Assembly: GCF_025822245.1 (NCBI RefSeq)
Contig: NZ_JACKTL010000043.1
Location: 62,001-126,000, forward strand
Reading direction: 5' to 3'
Source of the DNA: Mycolicibacterium hodleri
Lineage (GTDB): Bacteria > Actinomycetota > Actinomycetes > Mycobacteriales > Mycobacteriaceae
DNA: 64,000 nucleotides
In this document: positions 8,250 through 18,214 of the stretch, one piece after another
Numbering within the stretch: the stretch's first letter is position 1
Layout: the number at the start of each line of letters is the position of its first letter
Program-made: the position numbers and the translations under genes
The notes under the pieces: model-generated
What the model was told of the DNA's origin: nothing
Seen by the model: the letters and a program-made list of their open reading frames with translations, nothing else
Database searches by the model: none

Positions 8250-10055
8250 CAGAGCGGCCATCTCGTCGCCCGCGAGCGGACGCGAGAGAAGGAACCCCTG
8301 CGCACGGTGACAACCGTGATGCAACAGGGTTCTGGCGGCGATCACGGTCTCCACGCCCTCGGCGACCAGCTCCAGTTCGAAGGCCTCCGCCAGTGCGATC
8401 ACCGCACGAACGATGGCGAGGTCGTCGGGATTCTCGCCCAGTTCGGCGACGAAGCTGCGGTCGATCTTCAGCACGTCCACGGGTAACGACTTCAGGTGAG
8501 ACAACACGCTGAACCCGGTGCCGAAGTCGTCGATCGCCACCTTGACGCCGACGTCGCGAAGGCCCGCCAGCGTGATGCTGGTCGCCTCCATGTCTTGGAC
8601 CACCACGCTCTCCGTGATCTCCAGGCACACCGAACCGGGATCGAGACCGAATTCGCGCATCACGGCGGCGACGGTCTCCACGAACCCGTCGGTGACCAGC
8701 TGCACCGGTGAGACGTTCACCCGCAGGACGATCCCGTCGGCGACGCCGCGCGCACGCCAGCGGGCAAATTCCTCGCACGCGGTTCGCAGAACCCAACGAC
8801 CCAGGTCGCCGGCCAGGTTGATCGACTCGGCGACGGAGATGAAGACCGCCGGGGACAACAAGCCACGGGTGGGGTGGTTCCACCGCACCAACGCCTCGGT
8901 CGCGAGGATCTCGCCGGTGCGCATGTCGATCTCGGGGAGGTATTGGAGGAACAGCGCACCGTTCTCGATCACCTCCCGCAGGTGGAGTTCGATGTCGTTG
9001 CGATAGTCGGTCCGCAGCGACATCTCGTCTGAGAACACCGCGACCTGGTTCCCGCCCGCTGCCTTGGCCTCGAGTACCGCCTGGTCGGCCCGGCGCAGCA
9101 GATCCGACGTGGAGTCCCGCCCCGGGGTGCCGAGCGCGACGCCGATGCTCACGGTTCTGGTGAGCATCTCGCCGTCCACCGGGACGCGTTCGCCGACGAT
9201 CGTCAGCAACCGGTTGGCGAGCTTCTCGGCCTCTGACGCGGACATCGGCGAGGAGAGTATGACGACGAACTCGTCGCCGCCGAGGCGCGCGATCACACCG
9301 GCATCGTCGACGCCGCGCTGTAGCCGCTCCGCGATGACCCGGATGAACCAGTCGCCGACGTTGTGGCCCAGGTAGTCGTTGATGGTCTTGAGCCGGTCGA
9401 GGTCCAGGTACAGGGCCGAGACCGGTCCAGGTTGGCCTTCGGCGAGCCGGGTCTCGAGATGATCGATCAGAGCCCGCCGATTGTGGAGGCCCGTGAGGTC
9501 GTCGTGGTCGGCCAGATACCGAAGGCGCTCTTCGGCCTGCACCCGGGCTTGCACCTGCGCGAACAGCGAGGCGATCGCCTCCAGAGCGTTGAGCTCGGCG
9601 GGCTTCCACTCGCGATCGCCGACCTTCACGAACCCCAGGACACCGGTGGTGACGTCACCGGAGGTCAGGGGGGCGGCGGCCATCGAGGTCTGGGGGATGT
9701 TGCGCCCTTCCTCGATCCGCTTCTGGTAGTCCTCGTCCTCGGGGCGGAAGACCATGGGCGTCTTGACGAACTCCGCCAAGGCGAACACCGGATCGGCGTC
9801 CTTGTAGTACACGACCCGCAACGGGTCCGGATCCGGTACGTCGGGCCGAACGGGCCACTCGGCGATCAGGATCGACGCCCGAATCGAGTGGTCGTTGTAA
9901 CGCAGAAAACTGAAGTCGACGTCGAAGTATTCGACCAGGACGCCGAGCACTTCCTGAGACACCAACGGCGAGGTCGCCGCGTTGGCCGCCATGAGCCGGA
10001 CGGCGACCGTCGTCACCAGCCGTTCCAGGCTCAGGGGCGTACTTTCGGCGGACAC
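8199..10055 (-). CDS. dcpA: GAF-GGDEF-EAL cyclic-di-GMP synthase/phosphodiesterase
   Basis: 618 residues. An N-terminal GAF-type sensor domain (~10-165) is followed by a diguanylate cyclase domain with an intact active site RLGGDEF (~residue 258). A C-terminal EAL phosphodiesterase domain has EALVRW (~387), NVSP, EITES, DDFGTGFS and AEGVET. Both catalytic sites look competent, so it can in principle make and destroy c-di-GMP. The domain order and length match M. tuberculosis Rv1354c and M. smegmatis DcpA. The GTG at 10055 starts 4 nt after the stop of the ThiF-nitroreductase gene, making it the third gene of one operon. Its end overlaps the convergent FAD gene. Confidence 0.88.
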   Translation of the reverse strand: MSAESTPLSLERLVTTVAVRLMAANAATSPLVSQEVLGVLVEYFDVDFSFLRYNDHSIRASILIAEWPVRPDVPDPDPLRVVYYKDADPVFALAEFVKTPMVFRPEDEDYQKRIEEGRNIPQTSMAAAPLTSGDVTTGVLGFVKVGDREWKPAELNALEAIASLFAQVQARVQAEERLRYLADHDDLTGLHNRRALIDHLETRLAEGQPGPVSALYLDLDRLKTINDYLGHNVGDWFIRVIAERLQRGVDDAGVIARLGGDEFVVILSSPMSASEAEKLANRLLTIVGERVPVDGEMLTRTVSIGVALGTPGRDSTSDLLRRADQAVLEAKAAGGNQVAVFSDEMSLRTDYRNDIELHLREVIENGALFLQYLPEIDMRTGEILATEALVRWNHPTRGLLSPAVFISVAESINLAGDLGRWVLRTACEEFARWRARGVADGIVLRVNVSPVQLVTDGFVETVAAVMREFGLDPGSVCLEITESVVVQDMEATSITLAGLRDVGVKVAIDDFGTGFSVLSHLKSLPVDVLKIDRSFVAELGENPDDLAIVRAVIALAEAFELELVAEGVETVIAARTLLHHGCHRAQGFLLSRPLAGDEMAALLAKGRVPVHFSAAPSL

Positions 10056-10059
10056 TGGA

Positions 10060-12207
10060 TTAGGGTAGCTGTGCTCCGTCGATATCGATGGAGCGCCGGC
10101 GGCTCCGGACCGTCGCGGATCCCGCGATCGACAGTCGCAGCACCAGAACCAACGATTCCCCGGCCTCGTCACCGGTGTCCAGCACGGCGCGGAACCGGGC
10201 CTGCAACGTCGCCAGGTCCCGGGCGTGTCGCGGTGAGACCTCTTGCAGCTCTTGGTCGTTCGTCGCATAGAGGAACGGTGGCGAAATCGGCTGGACCGCC
10301 AGCCCGAGTTCCTGGGCCACAATCCACGTCGCTTCCACGGCCGAGCCGCCCCGCGCGAAGTCGTCGAGCTCGTGACCGCGCACGAAAATGACCGCCACTG
10401 CCGAACTCGCCCGCAGGCCTGCCGCCGTGTCGTCGCCGAGGACGGCACCGGCGTCCCAGTCGGAGAGCTCGGCCATCACGTCGGACCGCCGCACGATCTC
10501 CAGCGCTACGTCACCCCGGGGTCCCAATTCAAGGCTCGACACGTCGATGCCGGTGTCGGGATCTGCGTCACCCGGCCACCTCAGCTCGGAGACCATTTCC
10601 TGGTGAAGTCGTGAGGTCAGGTATCGAATCCGGTCGGCGGCGGCGAAGACGTCGGCAATCTCGTCGATCTCGGCGCGGGACTCGACGACCCGCAGCCGGG
10701 CGCCCTCGCTTCGCGCGCTCTCCACCAACTTCTCCACGACGTGCGCGGGCAACGGCTCTCCCGTGCCGCGGACGCGGTTGGTCTCGCGACGCCACATCGC
10801 TTCGTACGTCGCCGTCGGGGCGGGGGAGTGGCCCTGCGTCAATCGGATTCGAGCCAGAAGCGGGGTGTCGGGGGCGGTCGTCGTGTAATGAACGTCACTC
10901 GCGACGCCGTGCGCGGCCGCGGCCACCCGTGCGTTGTAGGCCGCGGCACCAACGGCTACCGCGCTGCCCCGCATGCCGACGTCAATGGTCGACGTCCGCT
11001 GGGGATCGAGGCGGATGGTGACGCCGTCCTGGGTCGCGTGCATGGTCCACGGCTGGACGTTGCCGCCCGACGGTGCTCGCGACGCCGCGGTGAGCACCGA
11101 CGTGACCACGTTACCGCCGGGTTCGGAACCCGTTGCAGTTCGCTCCGATTCGCGAGCCGGGACCGTCGGTGGCGACGGCTTGGTCAACTCGTCGAGGGCG
11201 GCGGACGCATCCAGGCGAACCCGTCCCGACGAAAGTGGTTCGTCCAGGCCGATTCTGCGCACGGCCTCGGCGATCGGACCCGCGCCAAGGGTCACGTCAC
11301 CTGCGACCTGCGGCCAGGTGGCGACGGCGTGACCCACCTCCAGCAGCGACGCGGCGGCGCGTGCCGACAGTCCCCCGACCTCGATGAGTCGGAGCACGTA
11401 CGGAACCTTGTCGTGAGAGCTCAAGCCCGTCAGCGTCTCTGCGGCGACGTCGCCCAGAAGCCCGTGGAAGATCGGTCGGTCGGGTTCGAGGTCGAAACGT
11501 TCGACGTCGACCAGGCCCCGATCGCTGGTCGCCATCAGGACGGGCAGTCGCCGGGCCCTCGCGGCGTGCCGGATGCCGACCTTCAGGTCCAGCGAGTCAC
11601 ATTCCTCGACCACCACGTCGAGTCCGTCGAGGAACTCGTCGAGGTTGTCGGCGGTGACCCCCTCGCGTGCGGTGCGCACCACGAGATACGGGTCCAGCTC
11701 CGCAATCCTGCGCGCCGCGACGACGGTCTTGTTCACGCCGAGGTCGAACAGGCTGGCCGGAACGCGATTGAGATTCGACAGCTCGAGGTCGTCGAAGTCG
11801 GCGAGTCGCATCTCGCCGCACAGACCCTGCATGGCCAGGGTGTGGGCGATGACGTGACCAGCACTGAGTCCCACGACGCCGACCACCAAGTGGCCCAAGC
11901 GATCCTGCTCCTCGGAGGTGATCAGGTTCCGGTTGCGATCCAGCCGGAGCCGACGGAACGACCGAGGGCCGAGGGTCTTCACCACGGCGCGACGCCACGG
12001 GTAGTAGACGAAGCGGGGTGCCTCGGCGAGGATTTCGGCATCCGGCGGCGGACGAAGCCGGCGCAGCGAGGCGCTCTGGTCCTCCCAGGAGTCGACGAAC
12101 TCCACCGTCGGGTCGGCGCGCAGCCTCTCCAACAGGCGGGCGTCGGCGTCTCGCGTGGCATCCAGGACGTGGGCGACACCCGGGGAGGTGACGTCGGCGT
12201 CCGTCAC
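10060..12207 (-). CDS. moeY: ThiF/E1-like domain fused to nitroreductase (Rv1355c/MoeY family)
   Basis: 715 residues, the length I recall for M. tuberculosis Rv1355c, which also lies beside the GGDEF-EAL gene. The N-terminal half (~80-320) is an E1/ThiF adenylating fold: LVVGVVGLSAGH in the nucleotide loop position, LADFDDLELSNLNR, then a long strand ending VVVEECDSLDLK. No clear E1-type catalytic cysteine or zinc CxxC is visible. The C-terminal half (~390-700) is an Acg/nitroreductase-like flavin fold beginning SRAPSGGNVQPW. The molybdopterin label MoeY is historical; nothing here shows a Mo-cofactor role. The GTG start overlaps the TGA of the upstream acyltransferase by 4 bp. Confidence 0.85.
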   Translation of the reverse strand: MTDADVTSPGVAHVLDATRDADARLLERLRADPTVEFVDSWEDQSASLRRLRPPPDAEILAEAPRFVYYPWRRAVVKTLGPRSFRRLRLDRNRNLITSEEQDRLGHLVVGVVGLSAGHVIAHTLAMQGLCGEMRLADFDDLELSNLNRVPASLFDLGVNKTVVAARRIAELDPYLVVRTAREGVTADNLDEFLDGLDVVVEECDSLDLKVGIRHAARARRLPVLMATSDRGLVDVERFDLEPDRPIFHGLLGDVAAETLTGLSSHDKVPYVLRLIEVGGLSARAAASLLEVGHAVATWPQVAGDVTLGAGPIAEAVRRIGLDEPLSSGRVRLDASAALDELTKPSPPTVPARESERTATGSEPGGNVVTSVLTAASRAPSGGNVQPWTMHATQDGVTIRLDPQRTSTIDVGMRGSAVAVGAAAYNARVAAAAHGVASDVHYTTTAPDTPLLARIRLTQGHSPAPTATYEAMWRRETNRVRGTGEPLPAHVVEKLVESARSEGARLRVVESRAEIDEIADVFAAADRIRYLTSRLHQEMVSELRWPGDADPDTGIDVSSLELGPRGDVALEIVRRSDVMAELSDWDAGAVLGDDTAAGLRASSAVAVIFVRGHELDDFARGGSAVEATWIVAQELGLAVQPISPPFLYATNDQELQEVSPRHARDLATLQARFRAVLDTGDEAGESLVLVLRLSIAGSATVRSRRRSIDIDGAQLP

Positions 12208-12944
12208 TGGCCGGCCGCGCGGGCCGCCACGTGGGCCCCGGCCTGAGCCGACACGGTACTCATCTCGCGTAGGATCTTCGGAATCTGATCGGAGGCAGCA
12301 TGATTGGCGAAGGTTCTCCGGTCGTACCACATCATCTTCGTACGGTACCTCTCGTCCGGGTACGGTGTCGCGGGTATGGGCGCCACCACGGCTCCGGAGG
12401 TGCGCCACCGCTCCAGGATGTGCGGGGCGGACGTCGCCATGCAGAACTGGATCTCCAGCAACGTCATGGCGTGGAACGGCGTGCGGGCCAATGCCGTGGA
12501 GATGCGTCGCGCCTTGTCGCGGTCGTCGGTGGTCCACGCGGTCTTCATCTCGAGAACACCGAAGGGAACGCGGTCGTCGATCATCTTGCGCACGGCGGCA
12601 AGTCCCGGCTGCCCGGCCCATTCCACCGTGGCGTGGGAGTCGTCGGCCGACAGCAAAGGTCCCTTGGCCCGCAGACCGCCGATCACCCGACCCGTCGAGT
12701 CGAGGGTCGCCCAGAACATCGCGGTGTCGGCTCCCTCCCTCACGGCGCCGACGTCGATCGCGCGCTCGACGCCGTGGCGTCGGTAGCTCTCGACGGCGCC
12801 GCGAAGGAACTCGTTCCACAACTCACGATCGGTATCCGGTCGCGACAGCACGATCGTGGCTTCGGCGTCGGAGTCCCACCAACTGATGTTGTCGGTGAGT
12901 CCGCAGTCGGCCGTGATTCCGAATTCGAGCGGTTGGGGGTGCAT
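12204..12944 (-). CDS. GNAT-fold acyltransferase, LuxI/FeeM (N-acyl amino acid synthase)-like
   Basis: 246 residues from the ATG at 12944, which has GAGG 5 nt upstream; the frame is open to a TTG at 13028. The body has features of the acyl-homoserine-lactone synthase/FeeM branch of GNAT enzymes. These are a strand-turn GRVIGGLRAKGP, then VLEMKTAW, then a helix with RRISTALARTPFHAM, then the 'R-x-G' region ILERWRTSGA. Such enzymes use acyl-ACP or acyl-CoA to acylate an amino acid or SAM. It is the first gene of a three-gene operon, coupled (4-bp overlap) to the ThiF-nitroreductase gene. The assignment is structural pattern recognition at low identity. Confidence 0.6.
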   Translation of the reverse strand: MHPQPLEFGITADCGLTDNISWWDSDAEATIVLSRPDTDRELWNEFLRGAVESYRRHGVERAIDVGAVREGADTAMFWATLDSTGRVIGGLRAKGPLLSADDSHATVEWAGQPGLAAVRKMIDDRVPFGVLEMKTAWTTDDRDKARRISTALARTPFHAMTLLEIQFCMATSAPHILERWRTSGAVVAPIPATPYPDERYRTKMMWYDRRTFANHAASDQIPKILREMSTVSAQAGAHVAARAAGQ

Positions 12945-13319
12945 TTCGACCTCATTCGTAGAGCGATCGACGTTGACGAATTCGTCGCCGGCCGCGGTTC
13001 TTACTGGGGGTTTTTCGGGAAACTCCAAATAAGTATCGGTCTCGTGACGACTTCATCCCAGCTAGGTTTCAAAAGTTTTCTGACGGCGGTCTGGGCGATG
13101 CCTAGCTGGCAAAACGTCCGGCTAAGGACACCCGTATTACGGCAAAACCCAATATTGACGTCTGCGCAGGCCATGGGTGCGTGGTGTCGATTGGATCGAA
13201 TTGCTGGTCAATTCTGGGCAACTATCTGCGTATCTTTGCCATTGTGTTGTGATCAGGTAGAACGTGACAGGCAATGGGGCCACGGTTTCCCGGAATGGCC
13301 CCGGTGAGAGGAGAAAAGC
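12945..13319. other. 375-bp divergent intergenic region with spaced inverted repeat
   Basis: No gene is seen. The region is A/T-richer than its surroundings and serves the divergent GNAT/ThiF/dcpA operon and the MaoC gene. CCAGCTAGG at 13058-13066 and CCTAGCTGG at 13101-13109 are perfect 9-bp inverted arms 34 bp apart. Each is followed within a few bases by CAAAA or AAAA on the plus strand. This could be a pair of regulator half-sites or a looping operator. Confidence 0.45.
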
Positions 13320-13772
13320 GTGAAGGTATTTCAAGATCTGACGGAGTTTGCGGCGGCTCGCGGAAGTCAATTCGGACCCACCGAGTGGTTGCTGGTCGAC
13401 CAAGATCGGGTCAACCTGTTCGCCGAGGCCACCGACGATCACCAGTGGATCCACGTGGACCCCGAGCGGGCGAAGGGCGGACCGTTCGGTGCGACGATCG
13501 CCCACGGTCTGCTCACGCTCTCGCTACTGCCGCACTTCTCTCAGCAGCTCTACCGGGTCGACAACGTCAAGCTCGCGGTGAATTACGGGTACAACAAAGT
13601 GAGATTCATCACTCCGGTCAAGGTGGGCGCGAAGATTCGCGCACGCGGTGAGATCACGGCCGTGGATCAACTCGAGGGGGCCGTGCAGGCCACCACGACG
13701 ATCACCGTCGAGATCGAGGATTCCGCCAAGCCGGCCGCCGTCGCGGAGTCGATCGTGCGCTACATCGGCTGA
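13320..13772 (+). CDS. MaoC-family (R)-specific enoyl-CoA hydratase, HtdZ/Rv0130-like
   Basis: 150 residues of hot-dog fold. The hydratase-2 motif is intact: DDHQWIHVDPERAKGGPFG with catalytic Asp and His, followed by IAHGLLTLSL. The closest remembered relative is M. tuberculosis Rv0130 (HtdZ, 151 residues), with the same NYGxNKVRF strand. It hydrates trans-2-enoyl-CoA to (R)-3-hydroxyacyl-CoA. The GTG start has AGGAG about 8 nt upstream. It lies beside a beta-oxidation cluster and could supply its hydration step. It converges on an acyl-CoA dehydrogenase, 14 bp away. Confidence 0.88.
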   Translation: MKVFQDLTEFAAARGSQFGPTEWLLVDQDRVNLFAEATDDHQWIHVDPERAKGGPFGATIAHGLLTLSLLPHFSQQLYRVDNVKLAVNYGYNKVRFITPVKVGAKIRARGEITAVDQLEGAVQATTTITVEIEDSAKPAAVAESIVRYIG

Positions 13773-13786
13773 GGTGTTGCGGGGTT

Positions 13787-14968
<1,182 letters not shown>

Positions 14969-15010
14969 TGCGTCGTCTTCTCCTGACGGGGCGGTGTGCA
15001 CTGGCTTCAA

Positions 15011-15032
15011 CGAATATCATATTTTATGTTCG
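15011..15032. promoter_or_regulatory. A/T-rich quasi-palindromic operator in the divergent catabolic promoter
   Basis: A 22-bp imperfect inverted repeat starts CGAATATCAT and ends TTATGTTCG, with 8 of 11 pairs matching. It is strikingly A/T-rich for this genome. It sits between the divergent acyl-CoA dehydrogenase (start 14968) and SDR (start 15067). The GntR regulator encoded at 18198 is the obvious candidate binder. Confidence 0.45.
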
Positions 15033-15066
15033 ATACTTCATCGGGTCACGAGAGGACGGGCATCGA

Positions 15067-15807
15067 ATGCCATTGCTTGACGGACGGACCGCCGTGGTCA
15101 CCGGCGGCGCCCAGGGAATCGGCTTCGCCATCGCCGAGCGCTTCGTCGCCGAGGGCGCACGAGTGGTGCTCGGTGACCTCGACCCCGCGGCGACCGAGGC
15201 CGCCGTGGAACGGCTGGGCGGCCACGACGTCGCCGCCGCGGTGCGGTGCGACGTCACCGACGCCGACGAGGTCGAGGCCCTGATCCGCACCGCCGTCGAC
15301 CGTTTCGGCGGTCTGGACGTCATGGTCAACAACGCAGGCATCACCCGGGACGCGACGATGCGCAAGATGACCGAGGAGCAGTTCGACCAGGTGATCTCGG
15401 TACACCTGAAGGGCACCTGGAACGGCACGCGCAAGGCCGCAGACGTCATGCGGGAGAACAAGAGTGGCGCCATCGTCAACCTCTCGTCCATTTCCGGCAA
15501 GGTGGGTTTGGTCGGCCAGACGAACTACTCGGCGGCCAAGGCCGGCATCGTCGGTTTGACCAAGGCCGCCGCCAAGGAGGTCGCGCACCTCGGCGTCCGA
15601 GTCAACGCGATTGCGCCGGGCCTGATCCGTTCGGCGATGACCGAAGCCATGCCGCAACGCATCTGGGACGCAAAGCTGGCCGAGATACCGATGGCGCGGG
15701 CCGGTGAACCCGCCGAGGTCGCCAACGTCGCGCTCTTCCTCGCCTCGGATCTGTCGTCGTACATGACCGGCACCGTGCTCGAAGTGACCGGGGGCAGGCA
15801 CATTTGA
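15067..15807 (+). CDS. Short-chain dehydrogenase/reductase, 3-hydroxyacyl-CoA/3-oxoacyl (FabG-like)
   Basis: 246 residues of classical SDR: cofactor loop TGGAQGIG (~12-19), NNAG at the end of strand 4, catalytic Ser in NLSSISGKVG, and YSAAK with catalytic Tyr and Lys. It ends SSYMTGTVLEVTGG as in FabG. The likely reaction is oxidation of a 3-hydroxyacyl-CoA to the 3-oxo compound ahead of the adjacent thiolase. The ATG at 15067 has AGAGGA ~10 nt upstream. The stop codon overlaps the thiolase start (TGATG). Confidence 0.9.
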   Translation: MPLLDGRTAVVTGGAQGIGFAIAERFVAEGARVVLGDLDPAATEAAVERLGGHDVAAAVRCDVTDADEVEALIRTAVDRFGGLDVMVNNAGITRDATMRKMTEEQFDQVISVHLKGTWNGTRKAADVMRENKSGAIVNLSSISGKVGLVGQTNYSAAKAGIVGLTKAAAKEVAHLGVRVNAIAPGLIRSAMTEAMPQRIWDAKLAEIPMARAGEPAEVANVALFLASDLSSYMTGTVLEVTGGRHI

Positions 15808-17021
15808 TGTCCTCTCCGGTGAGCCAGGCCGTGATCTGCGAGCCCGTCCGAACGCCGATCGGGCGCTACGGCGGCACGTTGCGGTCGCTCACCGCGGTCG
15901 ACCTCGGCGTCGCGGCACTGCGTGGGCTGCTCACGCGGACGGGGGTGGCGCCCGACGCGGTCGAGGACGTCATCCTCGGGCACTGCTACCCGAGCATGGA
16001 GGCACCGGCGATCGGGCGCGTCGTCGCCCTCGACGCCGGCCTTCCGGTGACGGTGCCCGGCATGCAGGTCGACCGCCGCTGTGGATCGGGCCTACAGGCG
16101 GTGGTCCAAGCCTGCCTGCAGGTGGCGACCGGGCAGAACGACCTCGTCGTCGCCGGCGGTGCGGAGTCCATGAGCAACGTCGTGTTTCACTCGACCGACA
16201 TGCGGTGGGGTGGCGCCCGCGGCGGAGTGACCGTGCACGACGCCCTCACCCGGGGCCGGACCACCGCCGGCGGCCGTGACCACCCGGTGCCCGGAGGCAT
16301 GATCGAGACCGCCGAGAATCTGCGCAGGCAGTACGGAATCGGCCGCGACGAGCAGGACGAGTTGGCCGTGACCTCGCACAGACGAGCCGTGGCGGCGCAG
16401 CGCGACGGCCGCACGGCCGAGCAGGTCGTCCCGGTCACCGTCGGCGGTCAGACGGTGGACACCGACGAGCATCCGCGAGCCGATGCCTCGGTGGAGTCGC
16501 TGAGCAGGTTGAAACCCGTACTGGCCGCGCGGGATCCGGAGTCGACCGTGACTGCGGGCAACGCCAGCGGGCAGAACGACGCGGCGTCGGCGTGCATCGT
16601 CACGACCGCCGCGAAGGCCGCCGAGCTGGGGCTGACGCCGCTGGTTCGGCTGGTGTCCTGGGGCGTCGCGGGAGTGCCGCCCAAGCTCATGGGCATCGGC
16701 CCGGTGCCCGCGACGGCGATCGCCCTGGCGAGGGCGGAGCTCACCCTCGCCGACGTCGACCTCGTCGAGTTGAACGAGGCGTTCGCCGCGCAGGCGCTGG
16801 CAGTGATGCGGGAGTGGAAGTTCACCGCCGCGGATCGCGAACGCACCAACGTCGCGGGATCCGGCATCTCCCTTGGTCATCCGGTCGGGGCGACCGGAGG
16901 GCGCATGCTCGCCACGCTTGCCCGCGAAATGCACCGGCGCGAGGTTCGATACGGGCTCGAGACGATGTGCATCGGTGGCGGCCAGGGCCTGGCCGCGGTA
17001 TTCGAGAGGATTCCGGCATGA
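15807..17021 (+). CDS. Thiolase (acetyl-CoA acyltransferase)
   Basis: 404 residues. All thiolase signatures are intact. The nucleophilic Cys is in VDRRCGSGLQAV. The NEAFAAQ box and the GHPVGATGGR box are present. The second Cys is in CIGGGQG near the C-terminus. It cleaves 3-oxoacyl-CoA with CoA. The ATG at 15807 overlaps the SDR stop, and the next gene's ATG overlaps this stop by 4 bp, so SDR, thiolase and dehydrogenase are translationally coupled. Confidence 0.92.
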   Translation: MSSPVSQAVICEPVRTPIGRYGGTLRSLTAVDLGVAALRGLLTRTGVAPDAVEDVILGHCYPSMEAPAIGRVVALDAGLPVTVPGMQVDRRCGSGLQAVVQACLQVATGQNDLVVAGGAESMSNVVFHSTDMRWGGARGGVTVHDALTRGRTTAGGRDHPVPGGMIETAENLRRQYGIGRDEQDELAVTSHRRAVAAQRDGRTAEQVVPVTVGGQTVDTDEHPRADASVESLSRLKPVLAARDPESTVTAGNASGQNDAASACIVTTAAKAAELGLTPLVRLVSWGVAGVPPKLMGIGPVPATAIALARAELTLADVDLVELNEAFAAQALAVMREWKFTAADRERTNVAGSGISLGHPVGATGGRMLATLAREMHRREVRYGLETMCIGGGQGLAAVFERIPA

Positions 17022-18214
17022 CGACACGGCTTGCGCAGACGGCAGGACTCACCGACGTCCAAGTCGACATCGTCGCGGCGGTCCGCGAATTCGTGGACCG
17101 GGTGGTCATCCCCACCGCTGCGGAGCTCGAACATGCCGACGCCTACCCGCAGGCAATCGTCGACGAGATGGCCCAGATGGGCCTGTTCGGGTTGATGATT
17201 CCGCCAGAGTTCGGCGGTCTCGGCGAGTCGCTGCTGACCTATGCACTGTGCGTCGAGGAGCTGGCGCGCGGCTGGATGAGCGTGTCCGGCGTCGTGAACA
17301 CGCACTTCATCGTCGCCTACATGATCCGCCAACATGGCACCGACGAGCAGAAGCGGCGCTTCCTGCCGCGGATGGCGACGGGGGAGGTGCGCGGGGCGTT
17401 CTCGATGTCCGAGCCGGAGCTGGGATCCGACGTCGCGGCGATTCGAACCCGGGGTGTCCGCGACGCCGACGGCGGCTACACGGTGACCGGTCAGAAGATG
17501 TGGCTGACCAACGGTGGCAGCTCCACACTCGTTGCGGCACTGGTGAAGACCGACGAGGGCGCCGACAAGCCGCATCGCAACCTCACCGCCTTCCTGATCG
17601 AGAAGCCGGCGGGCTTCGGCGAGGTGCTTCCGGGCCTGACCATTCCCGGCAAGCTCGAGAAGCTGGGCTACAAGGGCATCGACACCACCGAGCTGATCTT
17701 CGACGGCTATCACGCCGACGCCGCGGACGTACTCGGTGAGTTACCCGGACGGGGCTTCTTCCAGATGATGGACGGAGTCGAGGTGGGCCGCGTGAACGTG
17801 GCGGCCCGCGCCTGCGGGGTGGGCCTGCGGGCCTTCGAACTGGCGATCCGCTATGCCCAGCAGCGCACCACGTTCGGCAAGCCCATCGCCGAGCACCAGG
17901 CCGTCGCGTTCCAGCTGGCCGAGATGGCCACCAAGGTCGAGGCGGCGCATCTGATGATGGTCAACGCGGCACGGCTGAAGGATTCGGGCCAGCGCAACGA
18001 CGTCGCGGCGGGAATGGCCAAATACCTTGCCAGCGAATACTGTTCGGAGGTCACCGAGCAGAGTTTCCGCATCCACGGCGGCTACGGGTACTCCAAGGAG
18101 TACGAAGTGGAGCGCTTGATGCGCGACGCGCCCTTTCTCTTGATCGGCGAGGGCACCAGCGAAATTCAGAAGACGATCATCAGCAAGAGCTTGTTGCGTG
18201 AGTACCACCTCTGA
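17018..18214 (+). CDS. Acyl-CoA dehydrogenase
   Basis: 398 residues with the full acyl-CoA dehydrogenase pattern: AFSMSEPELGSDVAAIRT, QKMWLTNGGSSTLVAALVKT, then FRIHGGYGYSKEYEVERL. The C-terminal GEGTSEIQKTIISK contains the catalytic glutamate. The start ATG overlaps the thiolase TGA (ATGA). The 3' end overlaps the GntR gene by 17 bp. It is the second dehydrogenase of this locus with an intact active site; the two presumably act on different intermediates. Confidence 0.92.
   Translation: MTTRLAQTAGLTDVQVDIVAAVREFVDRVVIPTAAELEHADAYPQAIVDEMAQMGLFGLMIPPEFGGLGESLLTYALCVEELARGWMSVSGVVNTHFIVAYMIRQHGTDEQKRRFLPRMATGEVRGAFSMSEPELGSDVAAIRTRGVRDADGGYTVTGQKMWLTNGGSSTLVAALVKTDEGADKPHRNLTAFLIEKPAGFGEVLPGLTIPGKLEKLGYKGIDTTELIFDGYHADAADVLGELPGRGFFQMMDGVEVGRVNVAARACGVGLRAFELAIRYAQQRTTFGKPIAEHQAVAFQLAEMATKVEAAHLMMVNAARLKDSGQRNDVAAGMAKYLASEYCSEVTEQSFRIHGGYGYSKEYEVERLMRDAPFLLIGEGTSEIQKTIISKSLLREYHL

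Noticed and set aside
10060..12207. True molybdenum-cofactor biosynthesis role suggested by the name MoeY
   Set aside because: The ThiF-like domain lacks visible MoeB-type zinc cysteines and is fused to a nitroreductase-like domain; neighbours are not Mo genes.
13230..13275. Possible CRP-type or KstR site (TGTGATCAGGTAGAACGTGACA)
   Set aside because: Half-sites are not symmetric at the expected spacing for either regulator.
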